64,000 nt of DNA from Gremmenia infestans. Lineage: Eukaryota; Ascomycota; Leotiomycetes; Helotiales; Hamatocanthoscyphaceae. The notes beneath the pieces are model-generated. The model made no database searches and was not told where the DNA came from. It saw only the letters and a list, made by a program, of their open reading frames with translations. This document shows positions 1 to 12,166 of the stretch, in pieces. The DNA is taken from NCBI GenBank assembly GCA_032629725.1, contig JAFEVB010000008.1, forward strand, positions 1,178,001 through 1,242,000. Direction: 5' to 3'. The position numbers and the translations under genes are program-made. Positions within the stretch are counted from its first letter, which is position 1. Each line of letters starts with the position of its first letter.

Positions 1-370
1 CTAACGATTATCCTATCTAGCTGCGGCCGAAGCCAAGCCTGCCGAGCCTGTTGCCGCAACTGAACCAGTTGTTGAACCGGCCGTTGAAGCCCCAAAGACC
101 GAAGCTCCAGCCGCTGAGACTCCAGGTATGCTACTACTTTTTCACCTACAAAATTATACCCCGCTCAGGACTCGACTTGAGTTCGTTCTGTTGCTATAAC
201 GTGTCGCGCAGTTGTGATGAGAAAACATAAATTGCAGCAAACCAAGCATAGAAATCATAAAGAGCCTTGGCTAACTATTTGTAGCCCCAACCCCTGCTGC
301 GCCTGAGTCTGCCGTCGAAAAGAAGGAAGAAGTTCCAGCCGCAGCTCCTGCTCCCGTGGCAGCTGCATAA
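1..370 (+). CDS. 3' end of an Ala/Pro/Glu-rich protein (partial)
   Basis: This is the C-terminal end of a gene that starts before the window. I see an intron tail with a CTAAC branch site ending at 20, an exon at 21-125, an intron at 126-284 (GTATGC donor, CTAAC branch, TAG acceptor) and a last exon at 285-370 ending in TAA. The reading frame stays open across the junction. The visible 64 or so residues are almost entirely Ala, Pro, Glu, Val, Thr and Lys (for example AEPVAATEPVVEPAVEA), so this is a low-complexity acidic tail, not a folded domain. I cannot name the protein: such tails occur on many fungal cytoskeletal, stress and translation proteins. The coding character is well supported by the splice signals and codon phase; the function is unknown. 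Confidence 0.7.
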
Positions 371-1860
371 ATAACTCCAATTCATATTTTATGGACCTTG
401 AGAGCACGGACTGATCTGTTTTTATGGGGGGAGTCGTATGTGGTGAAGAGTTAATGGCATTGGAATGGAGTAGTATGTTGAATGGTGGCCTATGTTTCTG
501 CTAATACCCTGGATCTGTTTGACGGCTAGTTATGATGATCTGATACCCCGATATACCCGTCAGTCTAACTGAGCCTCAATTGATCATATCTTCTAAACCT
601 TCCCGCCTCCTGTTATCCGTGATCCCAAATCGCTATGCGCAATAATTATTCCATATCTGGAAAGCAGGGTACGTGTTCACCAACATTTCAAAAAGGCGAA
701 ATACCGTTGTCCGAATGACATGGAAAGACTACAACATTAATCTGCAGGAGCATGCAGGCCCACTGCTACTCGAGATAAGACTTGGAGCATCTTCCGAGGC
801 CCATTCAAGAATTTACCACGTGCCGAATTTTGCAATTCGTCGCAGCTCCAACATTACCCAACCACCATCATATCTGCAACTGATTTGTTCCCTGATGAAC
901 CATCTCCATGATCAAGCAGTGTGGGTTCTTAGATAGTTTTCTAACTCCCTCGTGGATTTCGAACGAATAGAGTCTGGTGGAAAATTACCGTATACTAGGC
1001 GTATAGTAATGTTTGCTAGCGTTGCAGGCAGTGTGGTTTTACATCCACCTCATACTAATGTTGCGTCTTATTAGTTGGCATTTATCCGGGCTATAAGAAC
1101 ACCTGTTATCATCTTCCAATTGTGAGTTTGCACTTCCATTTGGATGCTGGGACAAAGAAAAGGGGCTTAGTCGGCTATTTCCCCCTTGAGCAATCTCACC
1201 TCTTCTGGTATGTTGATCACCGATACATATTATCTACATAAGGCAACTGTTAAAACAGTATTGGTCAATTGATTGGCTTGTTTGCTTTAGTACATGCCTA
1301 TACTACATTTCGTACTGTGGTGTTTGACTGCCCTTTCCACGCATTATCCGATCTTGAAGTCCAGCTTGAAATCAACATCAGATGTCTCCATGGCTGGGGA
1401 AGAGCTACCGCACGATCAAGATATGGTGCTATGAGCCCGAAGACCAAGCTCGAATACTACTAAATCGAAGTATTTCAGGCTTTAGTATATGTTTTTGACC
1501 CGAAGTCAGAACTTTGTGCTAATAGTCTATACCCAGCAGCAATTTAGAAAGTAGAATTTTGCGGTTTGGGAAAGCTCCTGTATTTGGGGTAGCATTGATA
1601 GCTTTGAGTTGACAAAATCTGGTTATGGAACCGGATATTCAATCCAACGCTGTTATATCCGGCCTCTCAACTCCTTGTTTTAGTGTTGACGAGAAGTTGC
1701 ACATTAGCTGCCATCGAATAGTGGGGCTGGAGGAGTAAAGAGCTGCTCTGGGCGGTGAACCAGATCCCTGCAAAATAGCGGCAGAATTTCTAAACCACAA
1801 TCACACACCTCTTCATCTTGACCGCAAACACAACCTCCTACACTCTTTACATATTCAGTC
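371..1860. other. intergenic, no gene seen
   Basis: The first part is the likely 3' UTR of the upstream gene and the last part the promoter of the WBP11-like gene. Short open frames at 673-936 and 1269-1463 lack recognisable motifs or splice support and I do not treat them as genes. Confidence 0.6.
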
Positions 1861-2817
1861 ATGCCTAAAGAAAAAAGCGTCAATCCTGCGCAAGCCCAGC
1901 GTAAAGCCGACAAGGCAAAAGCAATAAAGAAAGGTACGATACCCTCCTCTTCCGTCCCAGCAGCTAGTAACAAATACTCTCTACAGGCAAAACAGAAGCC
2001 CAAGGCCGACGCAACGAGAAGCTTGCCCGGCGCAACCCCGATCGCCTCCAAAAACAACTCGATGAGCTCCACGCCATTGAGACCAGTGGGGGAAAACTCA
2101 CCTCGCATGAGAAGAGTGTACTGGAAGGCCTGGAGAAAGACATAAAAGCTGTGAAGCGAGCACGCGAGACCTTGGGTGATGCGGCGCCGAAGTTTAGCTC
2201 TGGTCCCAGAGGTGACAGGGAAGGGCGAGGAGGTTTTGGCGGTAGAGGTGGTGGTGTTCTGGGAAAGCGGAGGAGGGATGAGGGAGAGAGTAGTGAAGAG
2301 GAAGTGCCTGAAGATGTGAAGGCTATTCCTATGCCGAGGGATACCCCCCCCACCGATTCCGAAGGAGGTGTTGGATAAGTGGTATCAGAAGCGAAGGGAA
2401 AAGATGGGTCATAACAACAATGATGAGGGAGCAAGGGCAAGGGGCACGAATGCCAATAATACGCCATTGGGCGACAATGCGCGAGTTCCAAATAGAGAAC
2501 GGACTAGTATTGTGAACACGCCTGTTATGGAGGCAAAGACTACCTATGAAGCTAAGCCTATAGTGAGGGATTTGAGGAAGGAGGCTGTGAGCTTTGTTCC
2601 AGCTGCTGTGAGGGCGAAATTGGATAAGTCTAAGGGGGTTGGTGGCTTAGTCGAGCCGGAGGAAGCTGACAGGCTAGAAAAGGCGGGATATATGAAAGCT
2701 CGAGGCTTAGAGGGAAGAAATGGGAGTTCTGAAATTGAGAGAGCCAGCGAAGGACGGTCGTTGCCGCCACAATCGCGAGAAGTTATGATGGAGGAGGTTG
2801 AAGACGAGGATGGTTGA
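1861..2817 (+). CDS. WBP11-like spliceosome-associated protein, frameshifted
   Basis: The N-terminus (MPKEKSVNPAQAQRKADKAK) and the next block (GRRNEKLARRNPDRLQKQ) are diagnostic of the WBP11/NPWBP domain found in a nuclear protein that associates with the spliceosome. Exon 1 is 1861-1933, the intron is 1934-1986 and exon 2 starts at 1987. Downstream come a coiled stretch, an RGG-like Gly/Arg patch, a KRRRDEGESSEEE patch and a conserved C-terminal part (VRDLRKEAVSFVPAAVRAK). The frame breaks in the C8 run at 2344-2351: upstream coding reads into a stop at 2376-2378, whereas the conserved continuation (IPKEVLDKWYQKRREK, and on to a stop at 2815-2817) is in the +1 frame. One C fewer would join the two halves. 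Either this is an assembly error in a homopolymer or the allele is truncated to about the first half. The family call is firm; the state of the gene is not. Confidence 0.85.
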
Positions 2818-3589
2818 AGGTATCAGATCTTAAATAACTAAAATCAACAGAACCAATACCCTTGATGGCTCTCCAGAACCAAGTGATTGGACAGCGTCTA
2901 CTGCTGTATATTTGAATTGTTACCTGCGAGCTCTTAGATTCTGAGCTTTTTCGAAACGAGCTTAAACTTGTAATTTTTCTTGTATCCTATGATACTTGGG
3001 GCAAGATGTACTTATATTATTATTAGTGTCTATAGCCATCCCATTAATATCATCTCAAGCCACATCTCAAGCCATTGCCAGCTTTAGAAGTATATTCCTT
3101 ACGCACTATTAATTTTCTTCTGCTAGTGCTTGATATCAGTTAGGCTACGGATGAAAGACCTCCACCAATTTTTCATATGCAAAAGATCTCTGTCGTCATG
3201 CTCCCAAAACCAGTCCACTAAGCCAGATTAGCCCCAAGCCCATACCGACTACAAATTTCCTACCACGTTCAGCTAATAATCGAGGTCACAAGTTATATAG
3301 TAGCTGCTTATTATTGGCATGTTATGGAACGGTGTCAATTCCGTTCAATTTTCTCCTCGGAGGTCAATACCTTACAAGTCAAATAGTGTCCAAACGTCAG
3401 GGCAATTCGACTCGAAGGTGAAAGAAAAAAGGAGCCATGATGTTCATAGCACTTCAACCACCAGATCACTCTCCCCGTAGGTCTATATTCATGGTAGAAC
3501 ATAGAGCACCGTTAGTTCCTTCCCAAAACCAAATCTCCGGACACCCTGCGAACCCAACCCTCTCGAGTCTTCCGGTGACGTCCAAGCCC
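2818..3589. other. intergenic, no gene seen
   Basis: This is AT-rich sequence between the WBP11-like gene and the 3' end of the decayed minus-strand gene. The open frame starting at 3437 on the plus strand is the antisense shadow of that decayed gene. No repeat or RNA gene was recognised. Confidence 0.5.
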
Positions 3590-4258
3590 TCATTGATCCA
3601 CTCGATTAGCCTCCTTCAACTGTCTGCCATATACGCCATAGTCACACGGCTCGGTTGGATTGCGAGAAGCTTTATCCCGAAGGTCTTCAAACATCCGGAA
3701 GCATTCCCCAGCCATACCAGCCCTCCCAAGTCCTTCATCTTAACAGAAGGATCCAGCTCGAACGCGATGGCATTTAACGTACAATCAGCGATGATACTTT
3801 CAGAGGAGTTGACCAGCGTAGCCGAACACCCGCCGAAATCTGGCAGGTAAATGGCATCGCGATTGCCAGGACACGGATCGCGGTCCGGATCTATCCATTT
3901 GACCTTCATATGCTTAATCTTTATGATTTCCTTCATTCGCATCTTCTTGAAAGCTGCAAAGTTTTTTTTGGCGTGATTGTGATATTACTCCGCTCATATG
4001 CTTCGATAGCTTCCTCGTATGCCTGTGGATATGCCTGCACAATTTCCAGATATTAGTGCGGAGGCATTATTCGGAGTGACAAACAAGTTAATATCCTAAC
4101 AAGCTCTCGAGGTCTCGAGAATTCAGTTTTCGGGGAGTGCATACCTGGACAGCGAGGATAACAGCAGGGAGAAAGTTGCCATATCCTTGCATCAAGTTGA
4201 GGCTCTGAGGAAGAAATTGCTGTCGAAGCTCTCGTGGTAGCATAGCGAAGCTGACCAT
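3590..4258 (-). pseudogene. decayed gene with LPRELRQQ-type N-terminus
   Basis: Reading on the minus strand from an ATG at 4258, the first exon encodes MVSFAMLPRELRQQFLPQSL, of the 'LPRELRQQ' kind seen in F-box-like or uncharacterised fungal families. An intron follows (GTATGC donor near 4139, CTAAT branch, GTGCAG acceptor near 4043), then a segment AYPQAYEEAIEAYERSN. Coding continues only after a frame change at the A8 run (3962-3969 on the plus strand), giving about 70 residues, and again after a second one-base change near 3739, giving AGECFRMFEDLRDKASRNP and a stop at 3590-3592. Both changes look like single-base losses. As an alternative for the first, a 35-nt GT...AG stretch over the A run could be an intron, but that is short for fungi. 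I read this as a pseudogene or a misassembled gene; the function is unknown. Confidence 0.5.
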
Positions 4259-5807
4259 CTTTGCTGATAGTTGAGGCTGGCTGTTGAAGGGGGGGTGCTG
4301 AGCGATGGTGATGGGGCCTTGGTTTCGGTTCGGTGACTGGGCGGTGGTTTTGGGGGGTTTCTTGTACTTCGAGGGCTAAAATGAACAATATAATGGCTCA
4401 GACGCTAGTTGATACCTGAGGATTTTTGTGCCGACTGAATATTTGATCTGTTCCGATTTACTTGCCAATTCTGTCATTGGCCAACTAAATCACCGAATTG
4501 GTTAATGAACGAGTTCATTGGTTAATTCGTAGGACATTGTGAGTAAACCAGCTATTTGACCAATGTGTAAGGAATTACAAGCAGGGTGAATAGACGGTAG
4601 GATGGATTAGCGGAAGGAGTAATAAAGTAGAAAAAGAAAAACACGTTGAACATGCCTAAATAGTATCAGTTTGGACTAATTAGCCTAAAATTTCGACCTG
4701 TTGAATTTGAGGAGCGGAGAAATAAGATGAAGACAGCTTATACCAGGTCGATCCACGAGAAGAGAGACAATTACGTGTAGAACAATTAAGACTCTTTTGC
4801 AACATTTCACAAGGAATTCAATACGCTTGAGGCGGATATCTTGTGTGGAAGAAGGCTTACTGCGCCTTGGTTAGCATGCGTCAAGTGAACCCTACCTAGG
4901 GACAGACTTACTTGCAATACAAACGGGCCGCTTGGGAGCCCAACTGCAGTCCAAAAAGGCAGCACCAGATGTTCTAAACAGAAGACAAAATATTTTCCAG
5001 GTCACGAAAAGGCAAACACAATTTTGATATAAGAAGGCTCGGAACACTCGTATTGTTGCTGAAAATAACTGCATTCCCATCTGCACAGGACCTGTTCGCG
5101 CCCCCTTGCCCTCTATACAACCTTCTAACCTACCAAACGAAAGTCACCACCAAGTCATCATCCGAATATATCATTCCACCACCCCCTACGCTCATGGTAC
5201 TGCTTCTCATTCCCCGGTTTGATTGATTGTTACACAGAGCCCGAACAGTCTCTTCGAGATGGCAAATCCAAGGCCTCCATCTTTCGTTTACTGAAGACCC
5301 ATTCTAGCCAGCCATATCACCCGCCACCACCGCCGGGCTCTCTAAAGAGCACCGCCGTCAGACGCACTCCCAGGGGAACAAGTAGAATTATATGCAGGAC
5401 ATCGAGAACGCCAACCCCAAATGCAATATTACCAGAAGGAGAAAAACAAAAATGGGCGCGTTGTTGCCGCACCGTGCGTATGTACCTCGTCGTCCGCGAG
5501 ATGAAGACCACACAAATTATGCGTTTTCTTCAAAGTCTAATTCCCGGTACTCATCATTATTTCCCACTTTCGTGGATGCTGGCCATCTTGTTTCTCCAGC
5601 CCCGAATTCAAGTCCATTAAAGCGAAGTAAAAAGTCGAAGTGTATATGCAAGTTGAAAGACGTTTAGGCCGTGATCAAGAAGAGGACCTTCCGTTACGGA
5701 CAGTATTAGGTATGAGCTGGAGGCTTGATGTCCGCAAGCAACCCCAAGCATGATATGATGCCGCTTCGAATATGACGACTATTGACTCCTTAAAACTCCT
5801 TTTTGAA
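4259..5807. other. intergenic, no supported gene
   Basis: No gene is supported here. Around 5219-5667 there are overlapping open frames in two phases with some coding-like composition, but I find no conserved motif, start or splice set that joins them. They may be UTR or a relic. Confidence 0.4.
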
Positions 5808-8258
5808 TTACCGTACGCCCATTGGAGGTCGTGGGCCCAGACTGCTCTGGCTACTGTGAGCGGAGGGCTCGGAATCTATATTTGCGCTATCACCACTCCC
5901 CGCGCTAGCGCTCGCACTACCCGTCAGACTTCGAACGTTCACAGGACCTTTGGGTGGATGGAGGGCGCTCACCCCAGCATATTGCTCAACTTGTTGCGGC
6001 GCAACTGAATTTCCTTGACCTGGCGGATGGCGCGGCACGGGTTGCCGCACTCCGCCCGGAGGTGAAGGTCGACCATTCATAGAAGGTCCATATCCATTAG
6101 GTGGCGATGGTCTTCCTCTGCTCATCTGAGGGCTGTACGGGTTGCCAGGTGACTGACTGGCTCTACGTGGAAATGGTCCAGGCTGACCATTCGGTGGCCC
6201 ACCATTATATTGTAGTTCATCCAGACGTGCAGTAGTTAATGAGTTAGTCCTCGATTCCATTCCCATTTGTTGTCGGTCCACAATGCCATATCGATTTGAC
6301 GAGTAACCCATTAGAGGATCATCCATCAAGTTGTCATGCAAACCTGGTAATTGGCTTGTTAATCTGGCGCTGGAGCGGTTTCTTGGACCCCCAGGGCGCA
6401 TAAAGCCATTGCCTCCTCGTCGTGGGGGGCCTTCACCAAATTCCGGGTTCTTGCGAAATTGGCTTGCATTTTGGATTGGAGCCTTGCGGTTCCTTCGAGA
6501 CGTTACGCTCATCATATCGAAATTATCGGGATCAATCACTGGAACCGGAGGTGCATCTGCAGGGTCAATGTAGTCGTCCTCATCATCATCATCAAAACCC
6601 CCGTTGCGTATAGAAGGTGTGGGTGGGCCTCTGCGTGGCCCAGGGCCACCGCGGTTCCTCATTCGCATCTCCTGCTCCCTCAACGCAAGCTCTCGTTGCT
6701 TCAACATCAATTCTCTTTCTCGCATCCCCATGTCGGTACCATCACCCCCATAATTAGATTCTCCGGACTCTGGAATATCATCATACAGGACTAAGTGACT
6801 GAACTCTTCGAGGTCGCCGTCTAGAGAACCTCTTCTTGACTGATTTCTGGGTGTGGGATATCCGTTGCCCGTCACCGGTCTTCCATAACCGTTAGGTGGA
6901 CCGCCATTCATTGGTGGGGGTCCTCTACGCATTCCTGGTGGTGGACCTCCCATTGATGGTGCTCTGCCTCTTCCCCTAGGCGCTCCATTGCCATTCACTC
7001 CGTTCATCATAGGCCTAGGCGGCGGTGGCATAGAAGATAATCTTTGAGGAGGTGGATTTCCTACCATTGGAGAAGCCACCACGACATCTTTTCTTTGTTG
7101 ATTAACGATGTTCAAATTATGGAGGATGGCGTATAGAGTCTCAATGCGTGGGACCCTTACACCAACACTCTGTGCAAGCTTGATAGGTGACCCAAGATAA
7201 GTTTCAACTTCCATTGGCCGTTTGGCGGCAAAATCCTGGTACATAATGCTGTTCGACTCCAGGGGTCGCAGCATTTCCTCCATGACTTTTTCTTTGAAAT
7301 CAGATGGAAACGAGCATCCTTGTGCTTGGGCGATACTGAGGAGTTCGTCGAATATCTCGGAGACCAAAGGCTTAACCGCTACCTTTTCGAGTAATGCAGT
7401 ATGTGATGGAGTTTCGAATATCACACTCAAGGGGTGGAAGGCGATTGGGCTAAACCAGGGTTAATTAGCGAATGTTCACCAGTGTGCTCTGTAATTGCGC
7501 CGTGCTTACCCGATCATACGCTCATACTGTTGCTGCCGTATATTAGAAGAGACGTGACAGTCTACTTGCCCACTGCTGAGAGTCATGGCCAACGCATCTG
7601 CCATATCATTTTGGATGGTCCCAGGCATATCAGGATTCACGTTTGCCGGGCCGACCCAGATTTCAGTAGAGCCCTTGTGCTCGAACTCACTTGCCCCCAA
7701 TTGTGTGATCTCTGCGCCGGAAACGAGAGACAAGACGACATTGCTAGGAAATCGAGCTTCCAGCTGTGCCTCAACACCTAGTGTGTGCGTGGTGTTGACG
7801 AGAATGCATGTATGTTGCGGTGTAACGACTGATTCGATGACGGACGCAAGGTCGTAGACATCTGGAAGAGCTTTTACGCAGAGGAGAACATAATCAAAGG
7901 CACCCTCTTTGCCATGTGCCGCTTCTTCTGGGGCTCGCACAACTGTTGAAATATGTTAGCAATGGGGTTTCTTGAAGAGAGGAGTGTAGATGACCGTACC
8001 ATGTCGGGGCTTGAATCGTTCGTTGCCAAATGAAGTCGACCTGGAAAGAGATCAATTAGTTGTCTGCCATCGATGTTTTGGTAGGGCCAGGTCTAGGGCA
8101 TACTTGAATGATATTCCGTATTGGTAAACGGCATCGAATCCAGACTTCCAGACCAGTGTCACATCGCATGCATTGGTGGCTTGGAGCCGCCATGAGAGGA
8201 AAGCTGATACCGCATTACCGCCAACTACGCACACATTGATTAGAGAATTATCCTTCAT
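5808..8258 (-). CDS. ketopantoate reductase-like protein with long disordered C-terminal tail
   Basis: Four exons on the minus strand (8258-8104, 8040-8000, 7942-7510, 7449-5808) join in phase to about 756 residues. The first 320 or so residues look like 2-dehydropantoate 2-reductase (ApbA/PanE): a Rossmann start INVCVVGGNAVSAFLSWRLQ, FDYVLLCVKALPDV after the second strand, a VNTTHTLGVEAQLEARFP segment and the helical C-terminal domain from about ERMIGPIAFHPLSVIF to LHNLNIVNQQRK. The known reaction of the family is NADPH-dependent reduction of ketopantoate to pantoate for CoA synthesis. The glycine motif here is GGNAVS, not GxGxxG. The remaining 430 or so residues are Pro/Gly/Arg/Asn/Ser-rich and predicted disordered, with an acidic patch (DDDDEDDYIDPADAPP) and a short coiled segment (ERELMLKQRELALREQEMRM). 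Typical enzymes are about 300-450 residues, so a scaffold or regulatory role is as likely as catalysis. The start is the first ATG before the Rossmann strand. Confidence 0.85.
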
Positions 8259-9400
8259 CTCGACATTAGGGATTGGAGGGAGGCCGGTCGCAAAAAAGGG
8301 ACAAACAAGTGACAACGTAAACACAAATGTAGAAAATAACGAGTGTGCTAGTATGACAAGTGGAGGTGTCGAAGGAGGAGGGGAGGGACGGCTATTGAAT
8401 AGACCAACCTGAAAGAATCCGCAACCGTGGTGGAGACGGAGCCATGTTGATCTAAGAGCCTAAGAGCGAGGCGTAAAAGCAGGTCACAGCAAGAGCGTGC
8501 TCGGGCTCTACCATACAGCACCAGGCAGCGGCCGACTAGAGCTTCAGGTACGCAAACGGGGTCGCCTCACGCCAACAAAAAAAAGTCGTGAACGATGGAG
8601 CTAGAGGGACGTTTCTTCTGCGGGAGGACTGATGCAATCAAACAGGAGATTTGGTAAGGGTGCTATAACGAGCGTGACGCCGCAAGAGAGCCGGCCGATA
8701 CCAAGCTGCAGAAGGGACTTGGGAGCTTGATTTGACAAACGAGTGTGTATGATGGCGGATGGCTGAGGATGTGGGCGCGAAGTTTGGACGCGGATGTGGT
8801 CGTAGCAGGAGGAGGCGTGCCAGCGGGTGTATTGGTGGAGTCTGTCTTTCTGGCTTTCCCTTTCTCGCGTGCGGCGGTGGAACGAGGATGTCGGATTGGC
8901 TGATAGGCTGACTTAGCAGGGAGAGTTCCAAGAAAGTATTTGGCCGATCGAGCTCGAAGCAGGAAAGAGGCTTGTAACAGCTCTAGTCCAATCCAGAGTC
9001 CGACCTAGTCCAGTCCAGTCCAGTTCTTCCCGAGTGCCGTTGTCTGATACTGTACGAGTAGTCTGTCTACTCTAATCGAAAACCCAGCTAGTGATGTTGA
9101 TATATTTGGGGGTGCCTTGGGGAAGAATTGCAGAGGCAGGTGGGCAGGCAGGAAACCGGCAGGTTGAACGTGGGAAAAAGTAGGTGGGTAAGTAGGAGAC
9201 GAAGGTGCGAAGGAGAAGGAGAAGGAGGCATGGCCGTTGGGAACTGCAGGTGCATGCGCGTTGCAGATGGCCTGTGAATTGCTGGGCTGGGCTGTATTAT
9301 GGGATGGTACGATACCTTACCTACCTCTACCTTACCTTACTGACTGTATGTATCTCCTAGAATACCGTAAATTATTTCTTTCATCTTTTTCCAAGGGTCT

Positions 9401-9424
9401 CCCCATCCCCATCCCCATCCCCAT
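9401..9424. repeat. hexanucleotide tandem repeat (CCCCAT)x4
   Basis: Four exact head-to-tail copies of CCCCAT lie in the gene-free region. Confidence 0.95.
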
Positions 9425-10187
9425 AGCACTTGTGCACCGTAAGCTGTTGACGACTCGTCCACGCAATTTTCGTGGTGAGCGGGTTTGGCCTACGATAACC
9501 CCCTACCAAGTAATCTGTATCTATCTATCTTCGATAACCCTCATATATAAAAGTTTACGCCTTTCTTTCATGGGACACGGCAGTAACGACCAACGGCCGA
9601 CTATATCGTAAGGTATCTCGGTATTTCCTAGCTCTCGAAAACAGAGATATCAGTCAAACCTCAAGAAAATAGTGTTGTTACTGTAATGCTACGCCCTCCT
9701 CAATCTAGAAATACCAACTTCTAAGTGATGAAGAAGTGCCCCTGAATCCTCCACAGGGTCAACAATCAAAAGTTAGGGTCAGTCAGCATTGCAGAGATGC
9801 AGCTGTACGATGGCGGCAGAGCCATCTGCTGAGCTGCGTGTCATCAGCTATTGGACCAAATCTTGACGTGCATCAGCACGCAGTACAGCTGTTTGTCGTG
9901 TTGTTCATGGCGTATTATTTTATATAGGGAGTACAGTACCTACCTAGTATAATTTGCTTCCGTCTTTGCTTCTACATGCTCTCTACACTCAGCGGCAATT
10001 AAGGAGAAGGACCTCGAGTTGCATTCTACTACTGCAGCTATGCTGTGCGAGTCTTTTAATAGTAATCCTATACAGGAGGAAGCTTGTAAAGTTTTGTTGA
10101 AGGTGTGATATAGAGTACCGTACTGCACATGAAGCTCGACTGTATGGAGGGACGCCTCACTTTATTCCTTTTGCTCTAGGCAGCTCT

Positions 10188-10210
10188 TACTCCGTACAAT
10201 CTACTCCGTA
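10188..10210. repeat. two TACTCCGTA motifs
   Basis: TACTCCGTA occurs at 10188-10196 and again at 10202-10210; a further CCGTAGGAG follows directly. The same core recurs at 10459, 11123 and 12151. Confidence 0.8.
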
Positions 10211-10458
10211 GGAGCCGTAGGAGACTGGAAAAGGGGGAAGGTTTATATCAATCCACAGCTACAGATTCTGTACAGCGTATCGGCGTATAGGGGCGACGCT
10301 GACTCGTCAGTAATCGAGGATAGAGATAAGGTACGAGACGAGGACGAGTAGGTAAAGCTTGCAAGGAACATAAACAGGCTATGCAAGATTTCCAAGATTA
10401 CGATTAACAGGGGAAGGTCCAACGTCAAATGAACCCTTGGTCCGATCCTTTTGATAGA

Positions 10459-10470
10459 TACTCCGGAGTA
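10459..10470. repeat. 12-bp perfect palindrome TACTCCGGAGTA
   Basis: The 12 bases equal their own reverse complement and share the CTCC/GGAG core of neighbouring elements. Confidence 0.85.
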
Positions 10471-11122
10471 ATAAGCACTTTATATCTACTTTTCGTACTT
10501 TGTATATTGCGCTTAGTCACTAATTCTCGAATCTGGCGTTTCAACGCGGATACTTACGAGTATAGTAGTATGAAGAATCACATCTTTCCCTACAGACGCG
10601 CTTCTAATAGCCTTGAAAAGTTATCAAGAAAGTACTAGACCGTGCTTCTTGGTTGATAATACTCTACGCAGGTTTACGAGGGTAGCTACCTTCAGGCTAT
10701 CTACACTGTTCTCCTTTGATAGCAGAGATACCTTAGTTCTGTAATCCAATTTATAAAACACAGCTCTGGTAAAATACGGCAGCAGCCTCTTCATAGGGCA
10801 TACGTCTAGACTGACCTACGGAGCAGCACCACTCTGACGTGACTCTTGCTCCACAGTGCCCGTGCGAGATCAAACTGTCAAGGTCAGGGTCCTTATCGAA
10901 AATTTGTTTGATTTTACAAACCGGTAATTAATTATTGAAGAAGACGGCCCCCGGGATCTTTTAGTATGCGGCACCGGGAGGGCCGGAAGAGAAAATGAGA
11001 AGGCACGCCATGAGTCGCCCACGACTGCAGCAGTGCAGCCAGGCTCTAAATAAAATCTCACCGCTACGACCGATTTACCGATTTAAGAGATAAATAAATC
11101 TATAAATTTACGGTACCATATA

Positions 11123-11139
11123 TACGGAGCTACTCCGTA
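11123..11139. repeat. inverted repeat TACGGAG/CTCCGTA
   Basis: Seven-base arms at 11123-11129 and 11133-11139 are separated by three bases. Confidence 0.85.
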
Positions 11140-12150
11140 ATCCCTAATCAGATGAAACAATAGATTTCTCTACAGTATGCACAGAAATAGACAGCCACAA
11201 ATCAGTACGAAGCTTTATCTGAAGATTCTGGTTGACGCGTTCCTGAAAATTTCTCGAATAAAAGTGGATGATACCCTATAGTTCTTAATGCATCTTATAT
11301 TGATTTTTATGAAGTATGATACAGTATGCTCATTTCGGCAAGGATCAGGCCTTTTCTAAAGTTAATCTATTTTCAGCTTGTGGAATTCTAGGGCATCTGA
11401 GACCGCGACGCTGACTTCAAATCAAAACTGCAAGAATTCTAGCCATGCTATTCGAAATGCTTTTCAAAAAGCTGCGAAGCGCGAGATACAGGATGGATGA
11501 AGTACTGCAACCTCAAGCAGTGCTACACTTGTAACACTACGAGTAGGTACTGTACAACGACATGAGCGCTCCCTCCTAGCCATCCCATCCCCGGCCTCCA
11601 AAATGCAAAACAAATCAACAGCGTGCTTTCGCTACGATATCTAGGCTACCCTCTATCTCCCTGATACCCCTTCCTTTCTCCCCCCTGTTGGCAAATCACC
11701 GAAGAAGCCGTAGAGGGGAAAACACAGGACGAGGCCAAACAAACAACGGCACACAGCGCAGTGCAGTCAGTGCAAGTCCAAGCTCTAGTTCGCGTTAAAT
11801 CCCCCTACCAGTATTCCGGTTGCCCTGCCCTCCTCCAGGTCCAGGTCCAGCCAGACCAGAGTCACCAAATGCGCGCCAAAATAATGGGCAATTTAAAAAT
11901 TCCCATGCCCCCTCAGACCCGGGCCCGAGACAAATGCCATCTTGTCAACCGAGATGGCACGCCACATTCAGGGGCTGATTGACCAGCCAAGCCAGCGGAT
12001 CACCAAGTGACGAGGACGAGCAGAAAATCATTCAGATCGACACTTTAACTTTAATAGTCTGACTACTAAAGCGCTAATCCATAATGCTATGGAGGCTAAA
12101 CTCTAGAGCATGCATTGAACAGCTATTTTTATCCTTATTCATCAACGAAG

Positions 12151-12166
12151 TATTCCGTACGGAGTA
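12151..12166. repeat. palindrome with TCCGTACGGA core
   Basis: The core at 12154-12163 is a perfect 10-bp palindrome, flanked by TAT and GTA. Confidence 0.85.

Noticed and set aside
673..1463. Two short open frames upstream of the WBP11-like gene
   Set aside because: No motif, no splice partner and a length expected by chance.
3437..3850. Plus-strand open frame of 137 codons
   Set aside because: It is antisense to the better supported decayed minus-strand gene.
5219..5667. Overlapping open frames that look partly coding
   Set aside because: No start, motif or splice set joins them; kept only as a remark in the intergenic entry.
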